The position numbers and the translations under genes are program-made. Shown piece after piece: positions 38,461 to 51,600 of a stretch of DNA of 64,000 nucleotides. Position 1 is the first letter of the stretch, and every line of letters starts with the position of its first letter. The notes beneath the pieces are model-generated. The model was not told the origin of the DNA. It worked only from the letters and a program-made list of their open reading frames with translations, and did no database searches. Origin of the DNA: Eopsaltria australis (Eukaryota; Chordata; Aves; Passeriformes; Petroicidae); NCBI GenBank assembly GCA_034509425.1, contig JAVTVJ010000070.1, forward strand, positions 1,550,001-1,614,000. The letters are read 5' to 3'.

Positions 38461-41400
38461 AAAGACACAGCTCTAAACAAGACAGGAATGCATGGAAAGG
38501 CAACAAAAATCAAAAGAACTGAGAAAGAACTGTTCAACGCTCCTACAGCCTTGCTAGCATAATTGCAGTTCTTTGGGGGTATGTCAGGAAACATGAAATA
38601 TAGAGTTCAAAGTAACCTTATCCATCCCAGTACAACTTTATTCTTAGCACACTCAGTGCTTAGCACATTCTTCCTGGCCTTATATGGCTTGGGGAGGGTC
38701 CTACGAAGCTCACCACTGACTAAGGGGGAGGGTAAATTTAGGTGATTTTCTTCACTTTGAGTCTTAGTTGCAGTTCAGTACCAAATAAGACACCAATTTA
38801 AACCTATGAAATTGGTTTGAATTTTTTTTCCTTTTCTGATTTTCTGCAATTATCACATATACATGTGAAGTTCCTCTAAGTATTGCAGATTGCTGCTAAA
38901 ATTTTAAATAATAATATTTTATCTAGTTCAGATACATAAAGGTAATGTGCAAAAATATAAAGTAGATCAGATTGTTTTTCTGGGTCTGAATCAGGGAAAC
39001 ATTTAAGTAGCTCAAAAATTATGTGATTTTTAAAAAGATTTTATAAAACTGAAAACAAGTAGATGCTCAAAAGCATTTGGAGGAAGCAAAATATTGAAAA
39101 TTTAAATAAAAATAATTATTTTAAGACATGAGTAATCTTTTACATGCACTGCTTGCAATTTCACAGCTGTAGAATTATGTATATGGTCAACAGCTTGAAA
39201 ATGAAATTAGCAAAAAGTGCCCTCAAGCCAGCATACCTCTACGTAAATGTCATCGTCACATGAAATCAGAAACCATCCTAAACTGCTCTTGCTAGTGAAC
39301 CTATAGTCACCTTTTCTCTGCTATGTGAGTTGGCATTTACACTTCTCATCTTTCCCCCAGGAGATATAAGCACCTGGCTCTGTGGCAAAGTGTGGGGAGA
39401 AGGAATCTGTTTATCCAATGCACAAGATGCAGAAGCAAGGGTTCACTGAACAGCAAAATCACCACCAGGTTTTTTCTCTTCCTTCTAGTCTTGACACACT
39501 TCAAACCTGCCACATGCCTGAAAATGTTTCCTTTTTCTAGACAAAGCTTGCAATCAGTGCTTGAGCCCCTTTCTTCCTTAGCTCTACTGGCCAAATGTTT
39601 TGCACTGACACATTCTGATTGCCTGATGCTAAATACTCAGTGCTTTTCTGATCATCCCTCTAATCCTGTGTTTGCTCCTCTAGCCTGTTCTTCAGTAGAT
39701 CCTCCTCATTAAAGCTGGTAAAGACATTTTAGAAAAAACCTTGTTTCTTCAAAAATACTCTTTCATGAAGACAAAAATGGTCTGAGCAGTCACATTCACA
39801 TGTCAACCAAACAACTGCCCACAAAAGGTCTGTGGTTAGTAAAGGATGATAGAAGGTGTGATACTAAGGCAAATCCTTTGTTCAGCTTAATTATTTTTCT
39901 TCTGCTGAAGCAGTTCCATTTTACATAAATAGTTAAATATTTGGGGTCACCTATGTTTTGACAGCTTTACTATTTTCTTGAGATGTGAGACAGATCATCT
40001 GAATACCCGAAGCACAGAGCTAATCAATCCTGGGAAGTCAGGAGTCTTTTCACTTGTATTCCTATTCAAATTGAATAAAATAGCAAAGTCTCAGTTTGAG
40101 AATGCGGGGAGAGAGATAAATGGGGAAAAAATCATGTCTGAATCTTTCCTTGTTCTATGTAGCAAGATCCTGAGATTGTGCACTATACCCAGACATATAT
40201 ATGTTTATATAACTAGCTGTATGTGCATGATTGTCTATCCCTCACCACTTCACATTCCAGCTCCTACCACCTGCCCTCCTTACTCCCTTGCTACTATTTA
40301 TGCTTACCCTCAATCATGGGCTGTTATTCTGGAACCAAAATTTAAGAGCAGAAGAAGAGAGAGAATCCAACTGGAAATCAATTTTCCACAACATCAGCCC
40401 AGTGGCCAGAAAGAGAAGTGATTGGTACCCTCTGCATCCCTTGTATGCACAAAATATTCATTCTGGGAAGCAGGCTAAAGATGTCTTATGCACCAACATC
40501 TTGCATATATAAGAGTGGCTTTAGGCAGCTGTATTGGAAGTTACACAGTTGCTCCCTCTAAGGAAGAACAAGTCAGGGGTTCTGGGTGTCATATTTACCA
40601 GAGATAATCACAGCCTTGATGAAAGTACACAGATCTAAAATAAAACAAGTTATGTGCATGTGCATACATGTTTAATTTGAAAAACAAACATTACCATCTG
40701 GAAATTACAAAGAATGTCATATTTATTCTTTAGGAGTGTAAGCACGGGAAAATCTGAAAAATGTTTTAGGATAATTTAGAAGTTTTTTCAAAATCTGAAG
40801 TTTAGGTCTTCACTCAGTTTAGGAGTTTCTTTTAAACTAATGTGTGAAACTCACAGTGCGCAGAAAGTGCAAAATTTATACAAATCTTCATGCAACAAAG
40901 TAAACATACTTTCCTGGCCTAGTTTATATGTTGAAAATTGCATTTTAGTGGGAACTTTTTCTGTCCAACCTGACCAGTGAGATTCTTTTGTAAGATGTCC
41001 TTTCTCTCTCCTTGCTCCTCAAACAAAAAGGAAACCGAAATATCTAAAACTACTTTGGTTCTTGCAAGTGAGATCTAAACCTGGACACACACAAGTTTCC
41101 ATATTTTCTTCTGATTTTGCCTTGTGCACATTGAGAAAATGCTCTTGCCTCAAGTTAGCAATAGATATTCCCCTCCCACTCACAGGGGTTACATGGTAAA
41201 TGAACTGTCCTGGGATCAGTTCTCACGTTCAGTGGTGATGGAGGGAAGTGTTGAAACTGCTACACCCTTACACCAGATTCCTCACATACACAAGTCTGTT
41301 AGACAAAATAAAATGACAGTTCTCTTCACTCTATAGTTGCCTGGAGAAGAGAAAAAAGTAACAAATTTAGGAAGAGTGGAGAAGCACATACTATATGCTG

Positions 41401-44400
41401 CTACTAATCTCTGCATGTAACCAGACACCTTGATCTCAGATAATGTGTATTTGACTGAAAATCCTAACTGATGAGACAAAGTAAAGCAATTACTTGAGCA
41501 TTTTTATAGGAAAATGTCAGAGGTTCACTATTTGCAAGATTCTAATGCAAACTCCTGCTTATTGGTGAAAAGTTTGGTTGTTCATATAATCAAAGTAGGA
41601 ATATACAAATACTTCATGAGCTCATTTCTGGGTTGTCTTGATGATATTATTAAAAAGGGAATTGGGAGAGACACCAGTTCACATCAAATTATGAGGTAAT
41701 GAGAGGAGAGACTTTGATACTGATATAAGGAAGTATTGGAGGAATTGAGTATAACTGTCATTCAACAAGAAAATGCATAACAATATTTGAGTTGTCTGCT
41801 AACATGTTGCAGATGAATTCTCAGAGTTCAGTCCTACTGAGAACCAAACTATGCACCAGAAAAGAGTTTTGTATCCCAGTGCATGCTCAGCAATAGAGCT
41901 GGGTCAAGGAAAGGAAATTTAATTTTAACTCTGATATAACCGATGATGTCCCTGGATCAGATGGGAGTATGTTGTTATCAGAAACACCCAAGAACTAAAT
42001 CTAGGATGAAAGTATAATGCCAAAGAGAGGGTGAAAGGCACTGAATCTAGTGAACAATAAAGAAATACGCAGAAACAAATATAGGATTAGAGTGATATCT
42101 GTCAACTGAGCTTCGATGTGCATGTGAAGCTCGTTTCCTCTGAAATAGACTTTTACTTTTTACGTTTTATTTTTGTTTATGAATACTGTTACTTATAGAT
42201 GAGATTTTCATTCGGCACCACTAGTGATACTGTATTTTCCAGTATGAATAGGAACACACATTCTGGGGCCTTTGAAGTCCTGATCAGTTAAAGGTGCAGT
42301 TGTGACTTTTCATGGACCATTACTTCTCAAGTAATTTTTTTCCATTTGTGATTGATATTTCATAATTGAGGGTTGTGAGATTTTTGGAATCCACATGACC
42401 GACATATAGCCATATTCTAGATATTCTAAAGCACACCCAAAATACAAACAAAAGCAAGACCTTGGTATTACATCTGATCTAGGTTAAATCTTGACTTATA
42501 AATGTTTAAACATTCTCATAAATCAACACACACCATTTTTCAGAGAATTGCATACATAGTACCTTTAAGTAAGTTTTTATTTAATATGTAGGATACAGTA
42601 GGTTGAACTCCATAGTAGATCTGTCCTACATTTCATGTGAACTACTGACAGACAGATAAAGAGCTCTGTCCCTGTAGGCTGACTGATCTGAATGCAGATC
42701 AGCCTCTGCCTGGGGACAGCTGACAAGCACACTGGGGTGACATCACCTTAGCACTCTGAGCTTATTAAGGGACATTTCCAAAGCTATATGATGGAAACAC
42801 AGCATGTACAAAAGAAAATATCTATGACACTGACTATTCTGCTTTACTATGGACAATACCCCTATCAGTCATTGTACTGCAAAACTGCTCAAGTAGCTCC
42901 AGTCTGGGTGTGTGAATAATGAACATTTTCTTACATCCAAGAAGGCCAACTGATTATAAAACTACTTCCAGGAAACAAGAACCTCCTACTTCTTGCAAGC
43001 TGGCCAAGTAGACAGTCTATGGAAGGAAATCAGACTAAATCAGCCCCCTTGCTTAGGAGAGTTGGGTGTTTTAAGTGTTCTCTGCTTTAACTATAAAAAG
43101 TATTACTATAAGCTACATTCAGGAAGGGCATTTATTGCAGCAAGCTAGACTGCATTTGGATGACCTTTAGCAGCTCTGTGCACCATGCTTTTCCTTTTGC
43201 TTTGATTATTCTATTCTTGCTATTCCTAATGGGTATTGTTTTATTAGCACCTATGTGGCTTTATTTTCACATCTAAAAAATTACTCAGAAGCTATTCACA
43301 GACAAGTTCTATGACAGTGAAAAAGGAATACCTGGAGCTGACCCTTTTTAAGAAGCAATGACAAAAATGACACTATAATTGTCTTTTCCTTCAGGATGAT
43401 CTGTATCCAAGCTTGACCATGTACAGAACACAGAAAGTTGCCAAAAAATTATTAGAGATGGGGATTGGCTCTGACACAATATGAATTACCCTTGTCAAAT
43501 ACTGATTGAGAACTGTTCAAATATACCAAAGTACTTGGTGTCAGGTCAAAAATGCCCTTGCAAAGCAAGGTGACTTCAGTTCCCATGACTTTCCTTAAGA
43601 ACAGGAATTTTTTAAAAATTCACCTACTTTTAAAAAATTTTTTTTGAATCCAAGTTTTTATGCTGAACGAGCAAGACTCAGAAATATATCACACAAAAAT
43701 ACCTAGAAAAAGAGCAATATTTTTCCTGAACTTCAAATTTCAAACTGAGCTCCTAATTTCCAGTAAAACATTTTAAATTTGTCTTCATATCTTATCATTA
43801 TTAAAAGTTTCAATAGAAATCTGCATATAGTAGTTTGTTCTTTTCCAGATGTGACCATAGTCAAGCATGTTGCCATAAACAGATGGAGAGAAAGACAATT
43901 CTGGACAAAACTCTGATGTGAAAAGACAAAGACAAATAAATGTTTTCATGCCAAGTACTTGGTGAAAAAATGTGGGGTAAAACTAAGTAGCAAGTATCTT
44001 CAGTAATGTGAACCCTTTTTGGGATGCTTTAAATGATCTGCTCAGGCTGACCTTCACAACCAAGGGGAAATCCCATCTTCCTTTACATTTAATAGTTTCT
44101 TCTTCTGCTTGGTATGGGACATTATGTTATGCACATGTTCTTAGACACCCAGGCTAGACAGGACCTCCCCTAGTCACAATGCCAAAGGATTTGCCCTGTA
44201 AATAAACCCAAAGTGTCAGAAGGTCCATCTGGATTTTGGCATTCCATGCTTTTCTAACAGCAGAAACTCAGTATCTAGGCACAGTGAATTAAAAGCCATT
44301 TTCAAGAACTTTTTGTCCTGGACATCTCTGTGTGCAATACAGCTGCAGGTCTAAGACTGGTTTTGTCAAGAGTTTGTTTTGTGCTTGTTTGGGGTTTTTT

Positions 44401-45380
44401 GAACGCCAGGTTTTTCTGCTATTCCCAGGTCCTTTTTCCCTGGGACATCAGGACCTGCTTGACTTATGCATTTCCACAGATACAATAGATATCAGCTCCT
44501 GATCATCGATAAATCGTTTCCTAATGAAATACAAAAGCCTGTGGATGAATTAACTCTTTATGTGCCACAACCACCCATCAGTACACAAACATATGATGCA
44601 AAATGCTGAACAAAAAATCGAATCTGTTATTTGTCACAAATATACAGAGAGATAGATACAGAACAAAGGAGAAAAAATATAAAGCAGACAAAGTATTTCA
44701 GCCATTATCATCTCTAAGAAAGAAATTACATGAAAGAAACAAGATTTGTAAAAAAAAGTTTGTTTCTACAACAGCTATAATTTTTCTTTTTGTTTCCTCT
44801 TTCTTTCTCCTACATTTTAGTCACAGTCTTGGACAGATCAAAGCTAGAATTGCAGATGAAGAACCCACTTTATTCTCACTATTTAAAAAGAAAATCTAAT
44901 CTGGAAGGTTTTTCATTAGACAATTTAGCTTCTTTACGAAGAAGACATGAATTAGTAAATTCAACCTTGTCAGTACTGACAGCTGAGATTGCACTGAAAA
45001 AAGTATGTCCAAAAATTGAAGGATTTTTTGAAAGGAAAAAGAATTTTGAGCATTGATGCCTTTACAACTCATCATAGCACATATATATTAATTTTCCTTC
45101 AATAATGCATCACTATTTGTCACTGTCAATCGATTTAGATTCCTGTCCAAGCTCCAATATGTGTCCATAGTCAACTTCCTAGTGCAAACCATAAAGAATA
45201 TTTGTCTGCAAAGCATTTACTTAAAAGAATTGCTAGGTCTTACTTTCTCCTCTCCAGTCACCCTGGAAGAGCAGAACACAAATAGATCAAAAGTAGAGGA
45301 CTACAATGATCCTTAAGGGACAATTACACCATTTAATTTTCCAGATTCCCAGTCTAAATGAAAATAAAAGTATTACCACA
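38461..45380. other. Upstream non-coding sequence, nothing recognised
   Basis: Sequence 5' of TRDN. It contains scattered open frames (the longest is 147 codons, plus strand, 39978-40421) with no recognisable domain, splice context or codon pattern. No CR1, LTR or tRNA was recognised. A 54-nt hairpin at 42666-42719 is listed separately. Confidence 0.6.
42666..42719. other. Imperfect hairpin
   Basis: CTGTCCC (42666-42672) pairs with GGGACAG (42713-42719). Inside it AGGCT and GATCT pair with AGATCAGCCT around a 6-nt loop GAATGC, with one 4-nt bulge. About 17 bp in total. No known RNA family was recognised. Confidence 0.4.
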
Positions 45381-45655
45381 GAGGCACAAAGCAGAAGATC
45401 CTCAGCTGCGTCCCCAGAGCTCAGAAGGCAAGACAAGGGCACTGGGGACTTTTGGAAGCTCCCGGATGCATTCCCAGGGCCTGAGGGAAGCGTGCAGCGC
45501 TGGTACGGCTGGCACAAAGTGCAGCTGCCAAGGAGCTGTTGGCAGGTGCTCCCTGTGGGGTGAAGGGGCCCTGCTGCCAGAGCCGGCAGGGCAGCACGTC
45601 CAGCTCTTGTGCAACCGTAAAACAATCCAGACTGGGAGGATCTGGCCTCCAGGAT
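45381..45655. other. GC-rich islet of unknown origin
   Basis: About 275 bp that is strikingly richer in G+C and CpG than the surrounding sequence, with open frames of 85-115 codons overlapping on both strands. None resembles a protein I know. It could be an old retroelement fragment, a retrocopy, or an unannotated exon. The overlapping frames are what GC-rich DNA gives by chance. Confidence 0.4.
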
Positions 45656-48600
45656 AAGGGCTTGTGCTTAAGATCATTTTGTGGGTCTTGGAAGTAATTG
45701 TAACTATGCTTGTGGTTTTTAAATTCATAGGCAGTATGTGAAGTGGAGCCTTGACTATAAAATTCCATTTTATATGCCTTGTACCTTAAAGATTTTTCTC
45801 TCTGGCCACTCCTGCTTCTTCCCCTTTCCTCATCTACCTGGGAAGTTCAGGGTTTTGCTCAAGTTCATGTCAGGTGAAAGATTTTGTGAAGAAAATGTAG
45901 CCTGGATATTTGGATTCTGCTTCACCTAACAATGCTGCCTTACGATGAACAAGGAAAAACCATGTTTCTTGTTACTGAGGTAACAGACAAATGAGAAAGG
46001 GGTTTTGATTTTGTTGTATTGTGGTTTTGTGCATTTTTTTCCTTGAGAGAGGGAAAGTAGCTAGGCTTTTACTCCATCTCTGAGGAAGGCAGATATAACA
46101 ATACGTCTATTTTCCACATTTTCAGAGTAACAACAAAAAATGTTATCTGTTCTACAGATAAGAACTAGAGCATGACAGCTGAGTGGAGCAAACTTTTGGT
46201 TCAGCTGCAGAAATAACAAAGGCCACACAACATCAGATACACAGACACAGGACTGAAAGTACAACCAACCAGAACATGCATTTTTCACAATCAAACTAGA
46301 ACTTACACTTTTCACACATCACCAAACTTGAACTAAAGTTCAAAATCATGTTGGTGACCCATATACAGCAAAGAGGTGCCTGACAGAAATGTGGGTGCTA
46401 CATAGACCTGGGATCGTTATGTAGAGGCAGGAGACTGCAAATAGTGAGTAGTTGATGCCACAAGCAGAATTATGGTCCCAGTTCCCCTTTGCTACCTGAA
46501 TTGACAAACCTGCTCTGTAAATGATGCCATCCACTTCCTTGGCAGCATTTGTCAAATGAGTCCTTCTTACTTCATTCTCTCCATCAATAAATTTTGGTTG
46601 TAGTTAAAAACCTCTCAACTTTTCACTTGTCACAGTAGTGCCCTGAGAGCAACAGGCAAACACTTCTGGCAGACTAAATCCTAATGGTCATTTTAAACCA
46701 CTCAGAGTAATGCTTCCAGTTTTCCACTTCATATTAACAGCAGTGGACTGGAATTGAAATTTACTCTTGCTTTTTTCCTTCTAAAATACTGACATATCAG
46801 AAAGAGAAAAAAACTCTTTTACATTGTCTGAGCATACAATGTCTATCAACCCTTTTATTGGAGTTAAAATGTGTGGAGAATCAGGCACTTAAAGCTGGTG
46901 GTCCTGAAGTAAATTCGTGCCTTGGATTGTCCATGTGTTTTTTGAGAGGTTAATTTAAACACACCTGTCACTCTTAAGTATAAGGCAGTTGGAGTATATT
47001 AATATTCTGCTGAATTATTTCAAAGATATGACTAATGCTTCGTGTACCATAAGACTGTTATCTGCAAAAATAACATCTGTGTCAGTCATTGCAGAGTGGT
47101 TAGGATTTCATCACTAGCATTTATCAGTGTTTCTGAGTCCTTAGTGTGAAGGACTCTGCCAGGTTACCAGCACTCCTGTACCTTCAGGTGTAAAGCCCAA
47201 CCTACAGACTCTTTCACGTGGCCTGTTTTAATCAGGGATGAATAAGAGTAAAGTTTGGAGTTTCCTTCCTGAGCAAAATATCATAAACTTTCTGATAAAC
47301 TAAAGACTTTGGAGCAGATTTGTTGGACAGTCTGGTGTGATATAAGTGTTCTTTCAAGGAAGTAGAAATTGATCCTGCACATTGTTTTTCCTGAGTCCTG
47401 AGAAAGAGCATTATCTAATGCAATAGCTCAGGGAACTGAACTGAATACAATCTACTAACTAAAAAAGAATTCTCACAGTCCTGTGGCAGTGGTATTGTGT
47501 CCTCATATGTACAAAACAGTCTTCAGTTGCCCATCAGAGATGAACAATCACTGAGGGCAAAAGCATTAAAAAACATGAAATGGAAATTTTAGTACTTTAA
47601 TTTATGGCATAACATACCTTTCCCCCATGGTATGTGTCTGATATCAGATGAAGAACCTCTGGCTGTGCAAGTTATTTCTGACAATTTCCTAACTTAAGGA
47701 GTTCACGAAGGAGTTTCTGCATTCTGCTGTTTCTAAACTGAACAGCATCAGCACATCAAACAATGAGCATCTTGGAAAGTGTAGCTGTCTCAGTAACCCA
47801 TCACATAGAAATAATGTGTGAAGTACAGGAACATTACAAGGCAAGTTCCTTTCCTCCTACATCATAGACAGAAGAAGTTTTTTGTTGCTTGTTTATCATG
47901 CATTGCAGTAGAGGTTCTGGCACCCAAGAACATCTTTCTCACCCAACTTGATCAAATAAAGGCCAGTTTTCAGAGTTTTTAAAGATCTTAGTTAAAGCAA
48001 GTGAGAACTGTGGGAAATTTCAAAATCAAAATGTTTATTTCTTGTATATTTGCACTGAATATTAAATCAATAATCATAAGCATAAGTATTTAATTGAAAA
48101 TGTGTATGTTGTGATTATCCTGAAAGACAATTTTAATGAGTTATTGAAAGTTTTGCAGTCACTTGATCAGTCCTGCATCAAATGTATAGCATAGCTGAGA
48201 ATTTGAATCAGGTTATGAAAAGAATGTGTGAATGAATGAATGAATGAATGAATGAATGAATGAATGTTAGCCACACATTTTAAGGGTCTAGTCTTTATTA
48301 TTTGCTATTCTCAATGCAAGAGGACATATAATATCTGTTACATTTCCTTACAAATCTTTCGGTCCTGTTTTATTTATTTCTAAAGTAATCTTGTCGTACA
48401 CTCCACAGAGCTGAAACTTTATTTCCATAAATTATACCCAAGATATTGTCATTCAGACTTTACTTTCATTTTGTAAACTTTTTTAGTTTCCTTTGTTCTA
48501 CTTTGGAGACAGATATACTGTACAAAATCCAGTAGTTCATTAATTGAGTGATATCTAGTAGTCTCACACAGCTTATCTCATAATAGTCCCAGGTTATGTA

Positions 48601-51600
48601 AACCCCAAGACAAAATACTGGAAAATTTTGGGACTCAAAGGGTTCCATCAGTGGTTCAGATGTAAAGCTTTAGAGAGTCTCAGCTTGAACAGTAGCAGTG
48701 TTGTGGCACCTGTGTTTAAACATGCTTGAAAGCAAGGGTCTGCTGATATAGCACGAGCCGTGGGAGTCACAGGGAATGGATTATGCTGCTTTTTATACTT
48801 GTGCTAACCTCCAACAGAGGGGACATTAGACATAAATATGCCTTTGGGACACTAAAAAGATATGGGTACATCAAATAATTTATGAACTAAATGTTCTAGT
48901 CCAAGTGCATACCAATGCCCTGGTCATGAGAACTATTTTCTGCCAAATTTTCAGACTGGGCAGCAATTCATGTCCACAACTCTAAAGAAGAGGTCAAGTG
49001 TCTCACTTGAATGTGTCTCTCTTAGTTGCTACAATTTTTTTGTTTCCATTAACATTATTTCAGTTGTGCCACAGGCAACTAAATTGACACATTAAGATGT
49101 GAAATCTAAATGATTATTTAACAAACTTGTGCTATAATCTGGAACCCAGTGTAACAAGTTTACACCTGTGGTTTCCTACTGTGTCTGTTGCTCAACATCC
49201 AAATAACATAGGGAGTATTCATCTGTCACTATTAAAAAGAAAAAATCAGAACTATTAAAATGTACACTCAGCAGGAGAATTTTAAATCCTTTGCCACATT
49301 TTTGTAAAAAAACCTCTACACTTAAATGTTATTTTTCAAATAATTAACATTATTAATTCACCGCCAAAAAGATTATTTGCATAATTTATAGGAAATATAA
49401 TTAACACAGTGATTTGTATGAACACTTTAGTCTTGAAAGAGTTTTAAAAGGTTCTCATTTCAAATCAAGCTGCTATTTTTACAGTCACAACCAGCAGGGC
49501 AAAATTAAATACATCAGCCTTACTCTTTATACTCTTCATACTTGTGTTACACAGAGAATAGGAGCGTATTTTGAGGCTGTTCAGAAGGAAGCACTGGTGA
49601 GAGAAATACTGTGCCTCAGCCTTCTGACAGCCACACAATGTAGTGTCATTGAGGTGGAGGAATTCCAGTGGCAATTGCAATTTTACCCGTTGTTACAGCA
49701 GATAATGGCTTCTCACACCTTATGACTTCAGAGACAATTCCCAACATTTTGTACCTGTTATATTCAGAAAAAAAGAACCAAACTTGGCTGCATGAAAAAG
49801 TATGTTTAGAAGGCATTAATGCCAAAATTCAAAATCAAAAGGACATTATATACCTGTACATGCAAGATAAGGATGGCAAAAGTAATATTCCCTTATCCTT
49901 CCTGACTTGAAAAGAGAAAAAAAAAATCAGAATCTGAAGTTTTCTGTGTTATCCACACATATCCTTTAAGATAATCTACAGTTAGAGCCCTGGTGATCCC
50001 AATGGACCAAAGTAAGCCTGCAACAAAAAAATCCCCTCACTTTCTTTGCTTATTGCATCTTTGGTTGCTGTGCAATTAATACACTAATTTTGTGAAGAGA
50101 GAAAATTCTCAAGAATCTCCTAACAAAAAAGGGAGCAAATCTAACCCATGAATTCAGCAGAATACAGAAACATACTGTCTGGCCATACCTGCCAATGAAA
50201 CACGAAAAAACCCAGATATAAAATAATGATACTTGATGTGAGCAGACTTGTGCTTTTCTTCTACTGTTAGAAAAAGCATTCTTCAGCCAAAATGTCAGCT
50301 CAGTGGTCAGATTGTATCAATATACTGCAGCTATTTTACAGATCAATATCTACTTTACATTCCCTTCCTGGCAAATTTTAAAACCGTCACCATGTTTTAG
50401 AGAGTCAGAAACTCTACTATCACTGCACTTGATGACTTGTCAGCTGAAGGATTTGCCTTTTTATTGCAAAACCAGGCACACACACACTTGATTGTAAAGA
50501 ATTCCTTTAAAAGTTATTTATAAAATGACAGCTTCCTTTCCCTCTCATTTCCCTCTGGAAAACCTTGCATTCACAAATTTGATCTTTTTTCTTCTAGATT
50601 TTCAAATATCTCCCGAATCTTTACGATGTCAGATTGATTCTGTCGCTGAGTTTGAGACGAAGTTAGTCTCTTCTTGATAGCCTTGTTTCACTATTCTATC
50701 TCAAAGTCCTTATTAAATATCCCTTAAGTTTATCATTTGTTCCTTTAGTTTTAGAGATCTTGTGCCACAAAAGAAGCACTGGAACAAAACAATCCCCAGG
50801 TATTTCACACACATCTCCTGTCCTTTGACAGTTTGCATACACTGCAAGGACACACAGCCCTTCTGCCCTGCAGACCTGCTCCATCTGTTCCCATCAGGTT
50901 TTGCCCTTACTCACCTTGGAGCACCAGTCCCACCAATGATGATCCACACCAGTGAGCACTACCAGACTGCTATCATTTTGAACTCAATTGGTCCAGTAAG
51001 AGCTCTCTACCACCCCAAAACTCCCCTTCCTTAGTTCAGTGGAACTGAGGAGGATACATGGGCTGATAAATAGCAATGGATTGCTTTGCCTTGCAAGGAT
51101 CATCAGAAATAAGCTGTACAATTACCATGTTGTAGTTGCTTAAACTGGAGATGATCCGCACAACACAAAGTATCTCCAAGTCTATCAGTAGTTAGACTAA
51201 GCTAACTTTTCTTGAAGCAGAAGAAATTAATTTTCCTATTGTAGTTCATTCAGTCTCTACCACCAAAAATCCTGCTACAGCCACTGGACAGAAAAAGACA
51301 GCACTAGACACAGGCCTTTTGTCCCCTTGTGAGTCTCCAGGTACTGTTCCTAACAACATGGAGCCTCCACCTGTCACTTGAGGCTTTTTTTTACCTTAAT
51401 GGACTGTATCAGGGAACTTAAAAGCAACTACTGACAAACAGCTTATGTCTGGATGAGTCCAGCACCAGGCAGGGAGCTGTCAGCTCCCCCAAAGTGTCTT
51501 TATGTTTACTGTGTTCTCACATAATGACAATAGCTTCTTTGGTGACTGCAAAATCTCCAGTTGCAGATGTAAGGTTGAATATAAGCATCAGCCCAAAATC

